The notes under the pieces: generated by a model
The model's database searches: none
Seen by the model: only the letters and a program-made list of their open reading frames with translations
What the model was told of the DNA's origin: nothing
Shown here: positions 1 to 6,789 of the stretch, in pieces
Numbering within the stretch: the first letter of the stretch is position 1
Layout: every line of letters begins with the position of its first letter
Made by a program: the position numbers and the translations under genes
NCBI GenBank assembly: GCA_042091035.1
Contig: JBELIG010000047.1
Location: 1 to 18,762 of the forward strand
DNA from: AM-2324 sp042091035
GTDB lineage: Bacteria; Bacteroidota; Bacteroidia; Chitinophagales; Saprospiraceae
DNA length: 18,762 bases
Direction of reading: 5' to 3'

Positions 1-314
1 AATAATTACGAGCAATCCAATTATTAATTCCATATATAGAAAAACTTTCTTTTTAAAAACACCCTTTCAGTGATCGCAACAAAAGTAGCTTTTATATTTT
101 TTTAATGCACAAATTTTAGAGGAAAGTATTCTACAGCACTTTAAATCAAGCTAGAAAATAGACTAGATATATTATATTTTTTTAAATAGATTAAAATTGC
201 AAATTGACTTACATCTTTGGTGTTGAGATATATAAAAATTAAATACAAATTGCCAAAGCAAACAATGAACACCAATACTTAAGATTAACAGCGTTCACCC
301 AAACAAAGAAATTA
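1..314. other. Upstream intergenic region, AT-rich
   Basis: No coding region is supported in these first 314 bases. The sequence is very AT-rich, with several A and T runs. The only signal I can support is a leftward Bacteroidota-type promoter at 80-113, listed separately, which would serve a gene lying before the window. For the rightward gene starting at 315 I looked for a TAnnTTTG box. I found only imperfect ones: CATCTTTG at 212-219, with no TTG at a suitable distance, and TATATTTT at 173-180. The promoter of that gene is therefore not assigned. Confidence 0.6.
80..113 (-). promoter_or_regulatory. Candidate leftward promoter, TTTG-N22-TACTTTTG
   Basis: On the minus strand a TACTTTTG box (80-87) matches the Bacteroidota -7 consensus TAnnTTTG exactly. 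It is preceded by TTTG (110-113) at a spacing of 22, inside the 17-23 range known for flavobacterial promoters. It points out of the left edge of the window, so its gene is not visible. The motif is short and the region AT-rich, so chance occurrence is possible. Confidence 0.45.
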
Positions 315-1169
315 ATGAAAAATTTAATCTTAAGCGTAATTGCTCTTACGAGCTTTTCAAATTCCCTATTCAGTCAATGCGACACAACTTTATTCGATAC
401 ATTCACGATGACCTTCGAAGATGCTTTTGAGTATACAACACCCGAAACTGAAGTAGGGTCTGTTTATATAATAGAAGTAAAAGGTGAGTATGAATATGAT
501 TGTTGCTTTACTAAACATGACGCGGCCTATCGCTTTATTAAAAGCGGATTTCCAGATGTCTACCCAGAAACAGGATGGCAATGGTCTGGCCTAAGTTTTA
601 GACGACCTATTCCAGATATGATTAGTCCAAACAGAGTGTACAACTATCCTTTTATAGGCACTGGAACTGGCGAGGTATTCAGCTTTAATGATGATCAATA
701 TCTAGACAATAGTGGTGCGCTTGAGTTCACCATTTCAAAAATTGACAACTGCATAGATACAGGTATAGACCCTGTTCTTATATATGATACAATTACTACT
801 TATCTAACTGTTGACACACAATTTATTGAAGTCATTAATAATGTAGTCGTATACGAAAGTGTAACGGTTACAGATACATTACTGATTGATATGACTGTCG
901 GCATCCCCACTAATCCAATTGAAACTGAGGTTAAAGTATTCCCCAACCCTGCTAATGATATTTTGTCTGTTCGAATCGAAGAATATCAGGAGGCAACTGA
1001 TTACTCAGTTAACCTATTCGACATTCTAGGAAATTCTATTGTAAAGGAATTTATAGAAAACGAAATAACGACAATAGACATTAGCACTTTTGCTGTGGGA
1101 ATTTACACACTGACCATTTCGGATGCTTTAGATCAAACTGTGGCTACTAAGAAAGTAATAATCCAATGA
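315..1169 (+). CDS. Secreted protein with T9SS type A sorting domain
   Basis: A 284-residue exported protein of unknown function. Residues 1-20 form a signal peptide ending just before Gln21-Cys22. The C-terminal 80 residues (about 205-284) are a type A T9SS sorting domain: it opens with the VFPNPAND signature, has a hydrophobic beta pattern with LFDILGN in the middle, and ends in KKVIIQ. The protein should cross the inner membrane by Sec and the outer membrane by T9SS, then be released or anchored at the surface. The mature part (about 23-145) is beta-rich, with a Cys63-Cys64 pair, an isolated Cys146 and an Asp/Asn-rich loop at 126-134 (D126, D127, D131, N132). That loop resembles calcium-binding loops of small lectin-like beta sandwiches, but this is only a suggestion. 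A Thr/Val-rich linker (about 155-200) joins it to the sorting domain. Monocistronic: two terminators follow. Confidence 0.85.
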   Translation: MKNLILSVIALTSFSNSLFSQCDTTLFDTFTMTFEDAFEYTTPETEVGSVYIIEVKGEYEYDCCFTKHDAAYRFIKSGFPDVYPETGWQWSGLSFRRPIPDMISPNRVYNYPFIGTGTGEVFSFNDDQYLDNSGALEFTISKIDNCIDTGIDPVLIYDTITTYLTVDTQFIEVINNVVVYESVTVTDTLLIDMTVGIPTNPIETEVKVFPNPANDILSVRIEEYQEATDYSVNLFDILGNSIVKEFIENEITTIDISTFAVGIYTLTISDALDQTVATKKVIIQ

Positions 1170-1176
1170 ACATACT

Positions 1177-1210
1177 GAAGGAGCCTGGCAACAGGTTTCT
1201 TCGCTTTTTT
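1177..1210 (+). terminator. Rho-independent terminator with GCAA tetraloop
   Basis: Starting eight bases after the stop codon, an 11-bp stem (1177-1187 with 1192-1202, including two G-T wobble pairs) closes on a GCAA tetraloop of the stable GNRA class. It is followed two bases later by six T (1205-1210). It is oriented for the rightward secreted-protein gene. Confidence 0.8.
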
Positions 1211-1217
1211 AAATTAG

Positions 1218-1249
1218 AAAAGCCCACAGAATTTCTGTGGGCTTTTTTT
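1218..1249. terminator. Bidirectional terminator between convergent genes
   Basis: A perfect 10-bp stem, AGCCCACAGA (1221-1230) with its complement (1234-1243) and loop ATT, extends by A-T pairs on both sides. On the plus strand it ends in a T run (1243-1249). On the minus strand it ends in a shorter run of T opposite 1218-1221. It lies between the rightward gene and the leftward sucC and can serve both, most strongly as a second terminator for the rightward gene. Confidence 0.85.
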
Positions 1250-1271
1250 ATTATATCGACTGAAAAAGCAA

Positions 1272-2477
1272 TTATGCTTCCAATACTTCTTTTACTCGAT
1301 CAGCAGCTTCTTGAAGAAGTATAGCTGATTTAACTGCAAGTCCTGACTCATCAATAATTGTTTTGGCAAGATCTGCATTTGTACCTTGAAGACGAACAAT
1401 AATAGGAACGTTAATATCGCCCATATTTTTGTAAGCATCTACAACACCTTGAGCAACTCGATCACATCGTACAATACCACCGAAGATATTAATAAGAATT
1501 GCCTTTACAGCAGAATCGCGAAGAATGATTCTGAAAGCTTGCTCAACACGAGCAGCATCTGCAGTACCACCTACATCAAGGAAATTTGCAGGCTCACCAC
1601 CTGATAATTTGATGATATCCATCGTAGCCATTGCTAGACCTGCACCATTCACCATACAACCTACATTTCCATCTAGGTTTACATAGTTCAAGCCGTAACC
1701 TCTAGCTTCTACCTCAGTTGGATCTTCTTCGTCAGTATCTCTCATTGCTGCAAGATCAGCATGACGATAAAGTGCATTATCATCAAGTGTCACCTTACAA
1801 TCTACTGCTACGATACGATCATCAGCAGTTTTCAAACAAGGATTAATCTCGAACATTGCGGAATCAGACCCTACAAATGCATTGTACAATTTAGAAATGA
1901 ATTTAACCATTTCCTTCATTGCCTTACCTTCTAGACCAAGGTTGAAAGCCACCTTACGTGCTTGAAACCCTTGAAGACCTAGAGTAGGATCTATATATTC
2001 TTTGTGTACTAGATGCGGAGTTTCCTCAGCAACAGTTTCGATATCCATACCACCTTCCGTAGAGTAAATGATCACATTACATTTACGCTGACGATCCATA
2101 AGGATAGAAACGTACATCTCTGAGCAAGCCTCGAAATCTGGGCGATATGCATCTTCAGCTACCAGTATCTTGCGAACAAGTTTACCTTCGCCATCCATGC
2201 CACCAGGAGTTTGAGGAGTCTTAAGCATCATGCCTAGGATATTCCCTGCATGCTCCTTAATTTCCGCCTCATTTTTAGCCAGCTTTACACCGCCACCTTT
2301 ACCTCGGCCACCTGCGTGTATCTGAGCTTTGATTACAGCGAACTCAGTCCCTGTGGTATCTTGAAGTTGTTTGAAAGCGCTTAGCGCTTCATCCGTTGTA
2401 TTTGCAACTATACCTTCCTGAATGGCTACGCCATAGCTTTTCAGAAGTTCTTTACCTTGAAATTCGTGAAGATTCAT
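1272..2477 (-). CDS. sucC: Succinyl-CoA synthetase (ADP-forming), beta subunit
   Basis: This is the beta subunit of the TCA-cycle enzyme that converts succinyl-CoA, ADP and phosphate to succinate, CoA and ATP in the cytoplasm; it binds the nucleotide and succinate and works with SucD. The 401-residue protein is full length for the family (E. coli about 388). Visible hallmarks are the N-terminal MNLHEFQGKELL, the ATP-grasp glycine loop GGRGKGGGVKLA (56-67), and the metal-ligand region with Asn212 in MFEINP and Asp226 in AVDCKVTLDD. NGAGLAMATMD (277-287), NIFGGIVRCD (330-339) of the CoA-ligase fold and VRLQGTNADLA (361-371) are also present. The start is the family's normal N-terminus. No sucD is adjacent on either side, so the alpha subunit must be encoded elsewhere. 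A promoter candidate lies at 2535-2566 and a terminator at 1218-1249. Confidence 0.97.
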   Translation of the reverse strand: MNLHEFQGKELLKSYGVAIQEGIVANTTDEALSAFKQLQDTTGTEFAVIKAQIHAGGRGKGGGVKLAKNEAEIKEHAGNILGMMLKTPQTPGGMDGEGKLVRKILVAEDAYRPDFEACSEMYVSILMDRQRKCNVIIYSTEGGMDIETVAEETPHLVHKEYIDPTLGLQGFQARKVAFNLGLEGKAMKEMVKFISKLYNAFVGSDSAMFEINPCLKTADDRIVAVDCKVTLDDNALYRHADLAAMRDTDEEDPTEVEARGYGLNYVNLDGNVGCMVNGAGLAMATMDIIKLSGGEPANFLDVGGTADAARVEQAFRIILRDSAVKAILINIFGGIVRCDRVAQGVVDAYKNMGDINVPIIVRLQGTNADLAKTIIDESGLAVKSAILLQEAADRVKEVLEA

Positions 2478-2534
2478 TAGAAATGATTTGTTTTAGTCAT
2501 CTAATAGAATGCGATGCATCCAGATAATGATGCC

Positions 2535-2566
2535 CAAAAGTACTTTTTTTTAATTAAAATTTGAAA
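2535..2566 (-). promoter_or_regulatory. Candidate sucC promoter, TTTC-N20-TACTTTTG
   Basis: On the minus strand TACTTTTG (2535-2542) matches the Bacteroidota TAnnTTTG box exactly. TTTC (2563-2566), one base off the TTTG -33 element, lies 20 bases upstream. It would give sucC a 5' leader of roughly 50 bases. It is the same 8-mer as the box at 80-87. Confidence 0.5.
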
Positions 2567-2580
2567 CTGATTGACTCATA

Positions 2581-2610
2581 TTTGCCATTGATTCAAAAAA
2601 AGTATAATCT
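2581..2610 (+). promoter_or_regulatory. Weak candidate promoter for the DUF4442 gene
   Basis: TTTG at 2581-2584 is followed after 18 bases by TATAATCT (2603-2610). This resembles a -10 box but matches the Bacteroidota TAnnTTTG only in part. It lies 35 bases before the ATG of the rightward gene, in the divergent region it shares with sucC. Confidence 0.25.
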
Positions 2611-2644
2611 GAGCTAGTTTTTAATGACAACAAAATAAATTTAA

Positions 2645-3151
2645 ATGGAGTTGCCTGCTGTTACAGAAAAAGGTCAAGCGCAAATGACCGCTTTAAAATC
2701 AAGAATTAAATTCAACCTTTACCTTCTCAAAAACCTTCCTGCTGCATGGTTCATTGGCTGTGCTGTAGACGAAATAGATGAGCAAAGGTGTGTAATCCGA
2801 CTGCCTTATCGTTGGTCTAGCAAAAACCCATTTCGATCAATTTATTTCGCTGCCCAGTGTGCAGCTGCAGAATTATCAACCGGACTACCCGCTGCTGTGG
2901 CTATCACAGGAAAACCTTCTACTTCCATGTTACTAGTGGGTATAGAGACTAAATTCTTAAAGAAAGCTGATTCTGTTTCGACTTTCATCTGCGAGGATAA
3001 TAGCTTAGCACAGGAAAAAATAAATGAAACCATCAAAACTGGCGAAGGGCAAACTTTTACAATGATTAGCACCGGCTACAATGCTGCTAACGAGATCATT
3101 TCAGAGTCCCGAGTAACCTGGTCCGTAAAGAAAAGACGCTCTAAGAAATAG
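2645..3151 (+). CDS. DUF4442 hotdog-fold protein (thioesterase-like)
   Basis: This 168-residue cytoplasmic protein has the size and pattern of DUF4442 proteins, which adopt a hotdog fold related to PaaI/YiiD-type acyl-CoA thioesterases. What I see is a helical N-terminus, then a segment around PYRWSSKNPFRSIYFAA (about 54-74) typical of the family's central helix region. A hydrophobic strand with SMLLVGIETKFLKKA and a C-terminal SRVTWSVKKR strand follow. There is no signal peptide or membrane segment. The family's substrate is not established; thioesterase activity is inference from the fold. It stands alone on the plus strand. Its last 11 bases overlap the end of the opposing PAP2 gene. Confidence 0.8.
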   Translation: MELPAVTEKGQAQMTALKSRIKFNLYLLKNLPAAWFIGCAVDEIDEQRCVIRLPYRWSSKNPFRSIYFAAQCAAAELSTGLPAAVAITGKPSTSMLLVGIETKFLKKADSVSTFICEDNSLAQEKINETIKTGEGQTFTMISTGYNAANEIISESRVTWSVKKRRSKK

Positions 3152-3791
3152 ATAAACGCTTGCGCATCTTTGAATATTTTTCAATGCGTAAAAGGATCAA
3201 ATACATCAGCAGAGCAATTATATAGCCTAAAAATCCACCAAAAAGTATGTCCTTTACAAAGTGTTGGGCCAAATATACTCTTGAGAGTGCGACCAATAAG
3301 GCAGGAATAAACAAGAACACTGCTGTTCTAGGGCGAGACTTACAAAATATAAAACTCAACAAACCATAAAGGGCAAATGCTGACATGGTATGTCCCGAGG
3401 GGAAACTTGTAAAATGGGAGTGCAACTCCACCCCTTCTACAAGGTTTAAATCACTTAATTCTCCTAAGTTTTTAAAAAACATCTTGGGTCTTGGATGACT
3501 AAAAAACTGCTTCATAGGAAAGGAAAGTATCATCACTACAAAGCCCGTCAATCCAGTTATAATGGCTTTTCCATAACCTACAAACAATAGTATAATAACC
3601 ACTATCAAATACGCAAACTCTTCTCCTAATTTTGTTCCATGCCTAAACAGTAAATCAAAAAAGCCATTACGATTTTCACTAAAGAATCGAATTGTATCAC
3701 CCTGCTTACTATTCACAAGTAGTAAAATACATCCCAACAGATATATGATCCAGGCAATCGTAAATATTTTGTTTGCTTTTAAAAACTTCAT
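3141..3791 (-). CDS. PAP2-superfamily membrane phosphatase
   Basis: A 216-residue inner-membrane phosphatase of the PAP2 (type 2 phosphatidic acid phosphatase) superfamily, which removes phosphate from lipid phosphates or pyrophosphates. All three signature motifs are intact: Lys94 to Arg101-Pro102 (K-x6-RP), Pro131-Ser-Gly-His134 (PSGH), and Ser170-Arg171 with His177 and Asp181 (SR-x5-H-x3-D). His177 is the expected nucleophile and His134 the expected acid. Several hydrophobic segments (about 12-26, 60-90, 138-150, 157-170, 182-200) fit five to six membrane spans. It follows the LptF/LptG-family gene after 15 bases on the same strand, so the two are probably cotranscribed. That context favours an envelope substrate such as undecaprenyl pyrophosphate or a lipid A phosphate, but the substrate cannot be read from the sequence. 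Confidence 0.92.
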   Translation of the reverse strand: MKFLKANKIFTIAWIIYLLGCILLLVNSKQGDTIRFFSENRNGFFDLLFRHGTKLGEEFAYLIVVIILLFVGYGKAIITGLTGFVVMILSFPMKQFFSHPRPKMFFKNLGELSDLNLVEGVELHSHFTSFPSGHTMSAFALYGLLSFIFCKSRPRTAVFLFIPALLVALSRVYLAQHFVKDILFGGFLGYIIALLMYLILLRIEKYSKMRKRLSIS

Positions 3792-3806
3792 GTGATCTAT
3801 AACCTT

Positions 3807-5426
3807 TTATACCTTTTTAAACCCTTGTGTCAACTTTTCCCATAAACCCTTCAAATTAATACTAATCTTTCGATCGTGCATAGCCATCCAAGTAAGCAAA
3901 ACACAAAACGGAAGCATTACCAAACAAGGCAGCCAAGCGGCAAAAACAACATCTACTACAAATTTCTCCGCAATCTTTTTACCATAAATGATGGCCATAT
4001 TAAATAATATAAAGAAGGTTATTGACACTAATAAAGGATAGCCAAAACCGCCTTTCTGCACTATGGCACCCATTGGAACGCCTATAAATACAAAGATAAA
4101 ACAAGCAAGTGCTAGACAAAACTTATGGTGTAGCTGAAATTCATAATCTACCAACTTATCTTTTCTTCGAACAATCTGTTTTTGTCCTGCCTTGATCTGT
4201 GAATGTGTGGACCTAATCATAGTTTTTGCCTTCAGGAGTATTTTTTCTGCTTCCTTTTCCTGAAAAGTCATTATATAGGGTATGTCATTAATCTGTTCTA
4301 GATTCTTTCGGAAATTCTTTTGCTTCTCAACACTTGAAACTCTATTTTTCATCGAAATTCCTCGAATAGTAGATTGCTTTAATGAAGTGGAATCATCAGA
4401 ACTATTTTTACGCTCCTTATCTCTTTTAGCACGCTCAGCAAGTCGCTTCTCATTTTCCTTATCTCCGGCGGGAAGTGGCACACCATCTGGATTAATTACT
4501 TCTGATTCTTTCTCTGATTTAACTTTACTTTTAAGTCTAAAAACAGTTCCACGAACTGTCTCTGACAAGGTACTTCGACGCTTCTCGACAGCCACTGCAG
4601 TCGTATCAACTTTTTCCATTAAGTCTCCCACAGAAAGCATACTATGATGGTTCCTAAATAGGTCTTGATCTGTTTGGTCAAGATCAAACTCACCAAGATT
4701 AAATACTTTTCTAAATTTCTTAAAAGAAGTCCGCGTAAACGGCATGCCCTTATTATCTCGGCCATCTTTGTTGTACTGCCAGCCATCATACAGCTCCATA
4801 ACAAGGTAGCGCCCATCTTCTGTAACATTCATAGTACCATGCTTAGCAAGCACCTCCATCATAGAACCGATATTTGCATCCGTAAAATCAACTAAAAGCA
4901 CATCCTCGAGGTCTCCTGTCCTTTCATTCTTCGATCCAATCCGAATAGAATAACCGCTAAAATCATCATTAAAAACACCTTCGGTTAATGAAAGGGTTGG
5001 CTTTTGATGTTGCAAATCATACAAACGGCTTTTAAATTGAAGGGTAGCCCTCGGTGAGATTATATCAGAACTTATATACGAGAAAACGGAAATAAACAAA
5101 CCGACCCATACAATTGAGCGCATGGTTTTTAAAAGAGATACCCCCGCCGATTTTATACTTGAAAGTTCATAGGATTCTCCAAGGTTACCAAAGACCATAA
5201 CAGTGGAAATCAAAATAGCTATTGGCAGTGCCATTGGAAAGAGGGCTACAGACATATACCCTAGCATCTCCATAATAAAGAAAAAGCTAACACCCTTTCC
5301 TGCGATATCATCTAATGCAAGAAAAAGGCTCTGCATAACCAACACAAATAGAGCTATAAAGAATGTAGCTATGAAAGGCGGCCAAAAAGAGACCAACAAC
5401 AACTTATCCAACTTCTTCAATCTCAT
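3807..5426 (-). CDS. LptF/LptG-family permease with long charged insert
   Basis: A 539-residue inner-membrane protein of the LptF/LptG (YjgP/YjgQ) family, the transmembrane half of the LptB2FG transporter that extracts lipopolysaccharide for delivery to the outer membrane. Three N-terminal spans (about 14-37, 60-82, 101-121) and three C-terminal spans (about 436-457, 464-482, 492-515) flank a periplasmic region. The family signature FIGVPMGAIVQKGGFGYPLL sits around 447-466. E. coli homologues have about 360 residues. The excess lies at roughly 250-400, a lysine- and glutamate-rich stretch with little hydrophobicity. Longer versions occur in Bacteroidota, where one of the two subunits tends to be larger; which subunit this is cannot be decided here. 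No second lpt permease, lptB, lptA or lptC is in the window. It is the first gene of a leftward pair with the PAP2 phosphatase. Confidence 0.9.
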   Translation of the reverse strand: MRLKKLDKLLLVSFWPPFIATFFIALFVLVMQSLFLALDDIAGKGVSFFFIMEMLGYMSVALFPMALPIAILISTVMVFGNLGESYELSSIKSAGVSLLKTMRSIVWVGLFISVFSYISSDIISPRATLQFKSRLYDLQHQKPTLSLTEGVFNDDFSGYSIRIGSKNERTGDLEDVLLVDFTDANIGSMMEVLAKHGTMNVTEDGRYLVMELYDGWQYNKDGRDNKGMPFTRTSFKKFRKVFNLGEFDLDQTDQDLFRNHHSMLSVGDLMEKVDTTAVAVEKRRSTLSETVRGTVFRLKSKVKSEKESEVINPDGVPLPAGDKENEKRLAERAKRDKERKNSSDDSTSLKQSTIRGISMKNRVSSVEKQKNFRKNLEQINDIPYIMTFQEKEAEKILLKAKTMIRSTHSQIKAGQKQIVRRKDKLVDYEFQLHHKFCLALACFIFVFIGVPMGAIVQKGGFGYPLLVSITFFILFNMAIIYGKKIAEKFVVDVVFAAWLPCLVMLPFCVLLTWMAMHDRKISINLKGLWEKLTQGFKKV

Positions 5427-5532
5427 CTAATCATTGTCCTTTTATTACTAATGCTAAAATGCAGTAAAGTTTTGAATATTTCGTCTTAACAATTGTCATT
5501 CTCCTCTTTTTTATCATTTTTTTTTACAAATC

Positions 5533-5560
5533 TGTAACCCTGCCCTTCGAATGCAGTCTT
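5533..5560 (+). promoter_or_regulatory. Candidate ECF-type promoter before the DUF4252 operon
   Basis: TGTAACC (5533-5539) is separated by 16 bases from GTCTT (5556-5560), followed by AGAG. An AAC-containing -35 box with a GTC-type -10 box at 16-17 bases is the usual design of ECF sigma promoters. The same elements at the same spacing occur before the sigma gene (6722-6749). The implied 5' leader is about 60 bases. That this promoter is read by the sigma factor encoded downstream is inference. Confidence 0.5.
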
Positions 5561-5625
5561 AGAGGGCAAAAGGAAGTCGACAAACCTTTAAGCATTCTTA
5601 TTTAGAACGAATAAAAAAATTAAAA

Positions 5626-6147
5626 ATGAAATTACGATTCATATTTGTAGCTCTTTTAGGTTTATTAAGCTTAAACATAAATGCACAGGACGATTTTATT
5701 AAGACCTTCTTCGAAAAACATAGCGAAAATGAAAATTTTACTTCTATCTATGTAGCACCAAAATTATTTTCTCTCTTTAAAGATATGGATCTAAACCTAG
5801 ATGACGCGGAAGCAGAAAAAGTAATGACCCTAGCAGAAGACTTCAATAGCCTTAGAATACTAGTTGCAGAAGATGCAGATGAAAACCTGCACGAGGAATT
5901 CAATGCAAAATTTTCAAAAGCGAACTATGAAGTATTGATAAGAATAAACGACAAAGGAACAAGCAATATCGATTTCCTAATAAAGGAAACTGAAAACATG
6001 ATCACAGACTTACTGATGCTTGTAAGTGGAACAGATAGTGATTTTGTTATGATAAATTTTACCGGTAATATCCCATTAGACAAACTTAATCAACTCATGG
6101 ATGATGTTGACTTTCAAGAAAACACTCCAGCAGCTAAAGATAAATAA
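5626..6147 (+). CDS. DUF4252 protein, exported (copy 1)
   Basis: A 173-residue DUF4252 protein of unknown biochemical role. It has a clear signal peptide (1-20, ending NINA before Gln21). The mature part shows the family pattern: a helical start with FFEKHSENENFTSIYVAP (29-45), the core SLRILVAED (75-83), DFLIKETENMITDLLMLVSG (116-135) and the strand DFVMINFTGNIPLDKL (139-154). It should be periplasmic or envelope-associated. It is closely similar along its whole length to the protein at 7774-8268 (for example FFEK.SE, SLRIL.AE, DFLIKE, SFTGNI.LDK), so the two are probable duplicates. It opens the rightward operon containing the ECF sigma factor and is likely one of its targets. A short C-terminal extension after residue 160 is unique to this copy. 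Confidence 0.88.
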   Translation: MKLRFIFVALLGLLSLNINAQDDFIKTFFEKHSENENFTSIYVAPKLFSLFKDMDLNLDDAEAEKVMTLAEDFNSLRILVAEDADENLHEEFNAKFSKANYEVLIRINDKGTSNIDFLIKETENMITDLLMLVSGTDSDFVMINFTGNIPLDKLNQLMDDVDFQENTPAAKDK

Positions 6148-6151
6148 GTGC

Positions 6152-6168
6152 GGGAGCTCTATGCTCCC
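6152..6168 (+). other. Intercistronic hairpin
   Basis: GGGAGC (6152-6157) pairs with GCTCCC (6163-6168) around the loop TCTAT, four bases after the stop codon of the first DUF4252 gene and within a 50-base gap. The bases after it (CTTTCTC) are pyrimidine-rich but not a clean T run, so it is at best a weak terminator. It may instead protect the upstream message or set the ratio between the two proteins. Confidence 0.5.
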
Positions 6169-6197
6169 CTTTCTCAAAACTATAAATTATATTAAAC

Positions 6198-6704
6198 ATG
6201 AAATTCTACTCCATCTTCTCTTTCGTCCTATGTTTTAGTCTTGTAGCTATTAACCAGTCTTGCGTTCAAGAAGCAAGTGCGATGAAAATAGACCAAGAAA
6301 TTGATTTATTTTTTGATGAATACCAAAATGAAGATGCTTCCAGTGCGCTGAATTTAGGGGGCTTCGCATTAAACTTAACCCTTGGAGACAAAGACAATAA
6401 ATTTGAAAGTTTGAGAATGTTGTCTTTTGAATCTGACAAAATGCCCTCTAAGAAAAAGATAGCTGAGTTAAAGAAATCATTGGAAAAAAAACCAATGGTT
6501 TTGCTGGGAAACTTGAAGGATAAAGACCAAACAATAGAGTTTCATGGTATAGAGTCTGAAGGAAATTTGAGAAATGTAGTTATGACACTAGAGAGTGATG
6601 AAAAATTCCTACTCCTACAAGTAAAAGGAAAGTTTTCTAAAGAAGCCTTGAATAAATTAGACCTAGACATTGAAGGTCTTGACATGTATGAAGATCTTCT
6701 GTAA
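6198..6704 (+). CDS. Divergent DUF4252-like exported protein, possible lipoprotein
   Basis: This 168-residue protein begins with a hydrophobic export signal (about 1-21) followed by Cys22. The bases before the cysteine (Ile-Asn-Gln-Ser) are a poor lipobox, so lipidation is uncertain. The mature part resembles DUF4252 proteins in length and layout: an acidic helical start, a SLRMLSFES segment matching the family's SLRIL core, a middle with KIAELKKSLEKKPMVLLG, and a C-terminal amphipathic strand then helix (FLLLQVKGKFSKEALNKLDLD) like the NFTGNI.LDKL end of the canonical copy. It is lysine- and glutamate-rich. It lies 50 bases after the first DUF4252 gene and before the sigma gene. The assignment rests on pattern and neighbourhood more than on strong identity. 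Confidence 0.65.
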   Translation: MKFYSIFSFVLCFSLVAINQSCVQEASAMKIDQEIDLFFDEYQNEDASSALNLGGFALNLTLGDKDNKFESLRMLSFESDKMPSKKKIAELKKSLEKKPMVLLGNLKDKDQTIEFHGIESEGNLRNVVMTLESDEKFLLLQVKGKFSKEALNKLDLDIEGLDMYEDLL

Positions 6705-6721
6705 ATCTCTAAGAACGTCAT

Positions 6722-6749
6722 TGCCACCTTTTGAAATAGAAGCTGTCTT
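6722..6749 (+). promoter_or_regulatory. Candidate ECF-type promoter before the sigma gene
   Basis: TGCCACC (6722-6728), 16 bases, then GTCTT (6745-6749) followed by TTAGAG. This mirrors the element before the first DUF4252 gene (TGTAACC, 16 bases, GTCTT, AGAG). It lies between the second DUF4252-like gene and the sigma gene, whose ATG is 40 bases downstream of the box. It would allow the sigma factor to activate its own gene. The -35 half deviates from the usual AAC core, so it is weaker evidence than the upstream site. Confidence 0.38.
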
Positions 6750-6789
6750 TTAGAGACAAATATGCACAAGACATCATACCCAACTCATT

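Noticed and set aside
1272..2477. Expectation of a sucCD operon
   Set aside because: No sucD is found on either side. Separate sucC and sucD loci are common in Bacteroidota, so the solitary gene is ordinary and not a sign of a rearrangement.
4619..4828. Second leftward frame within the permease gene
   Set aside because: It overlaps a conserved part of the LptF/LptG-family protein in another frame and shows no recognisable features.
6198..6263. Lipoprotein signal in the second DUF4252-like protein
   Set aside because: The residues before Cys22 (Ile-Asn-Gln-Ser) do not fit the usual lipobox well, so lipidation is left as a possibility and not called.
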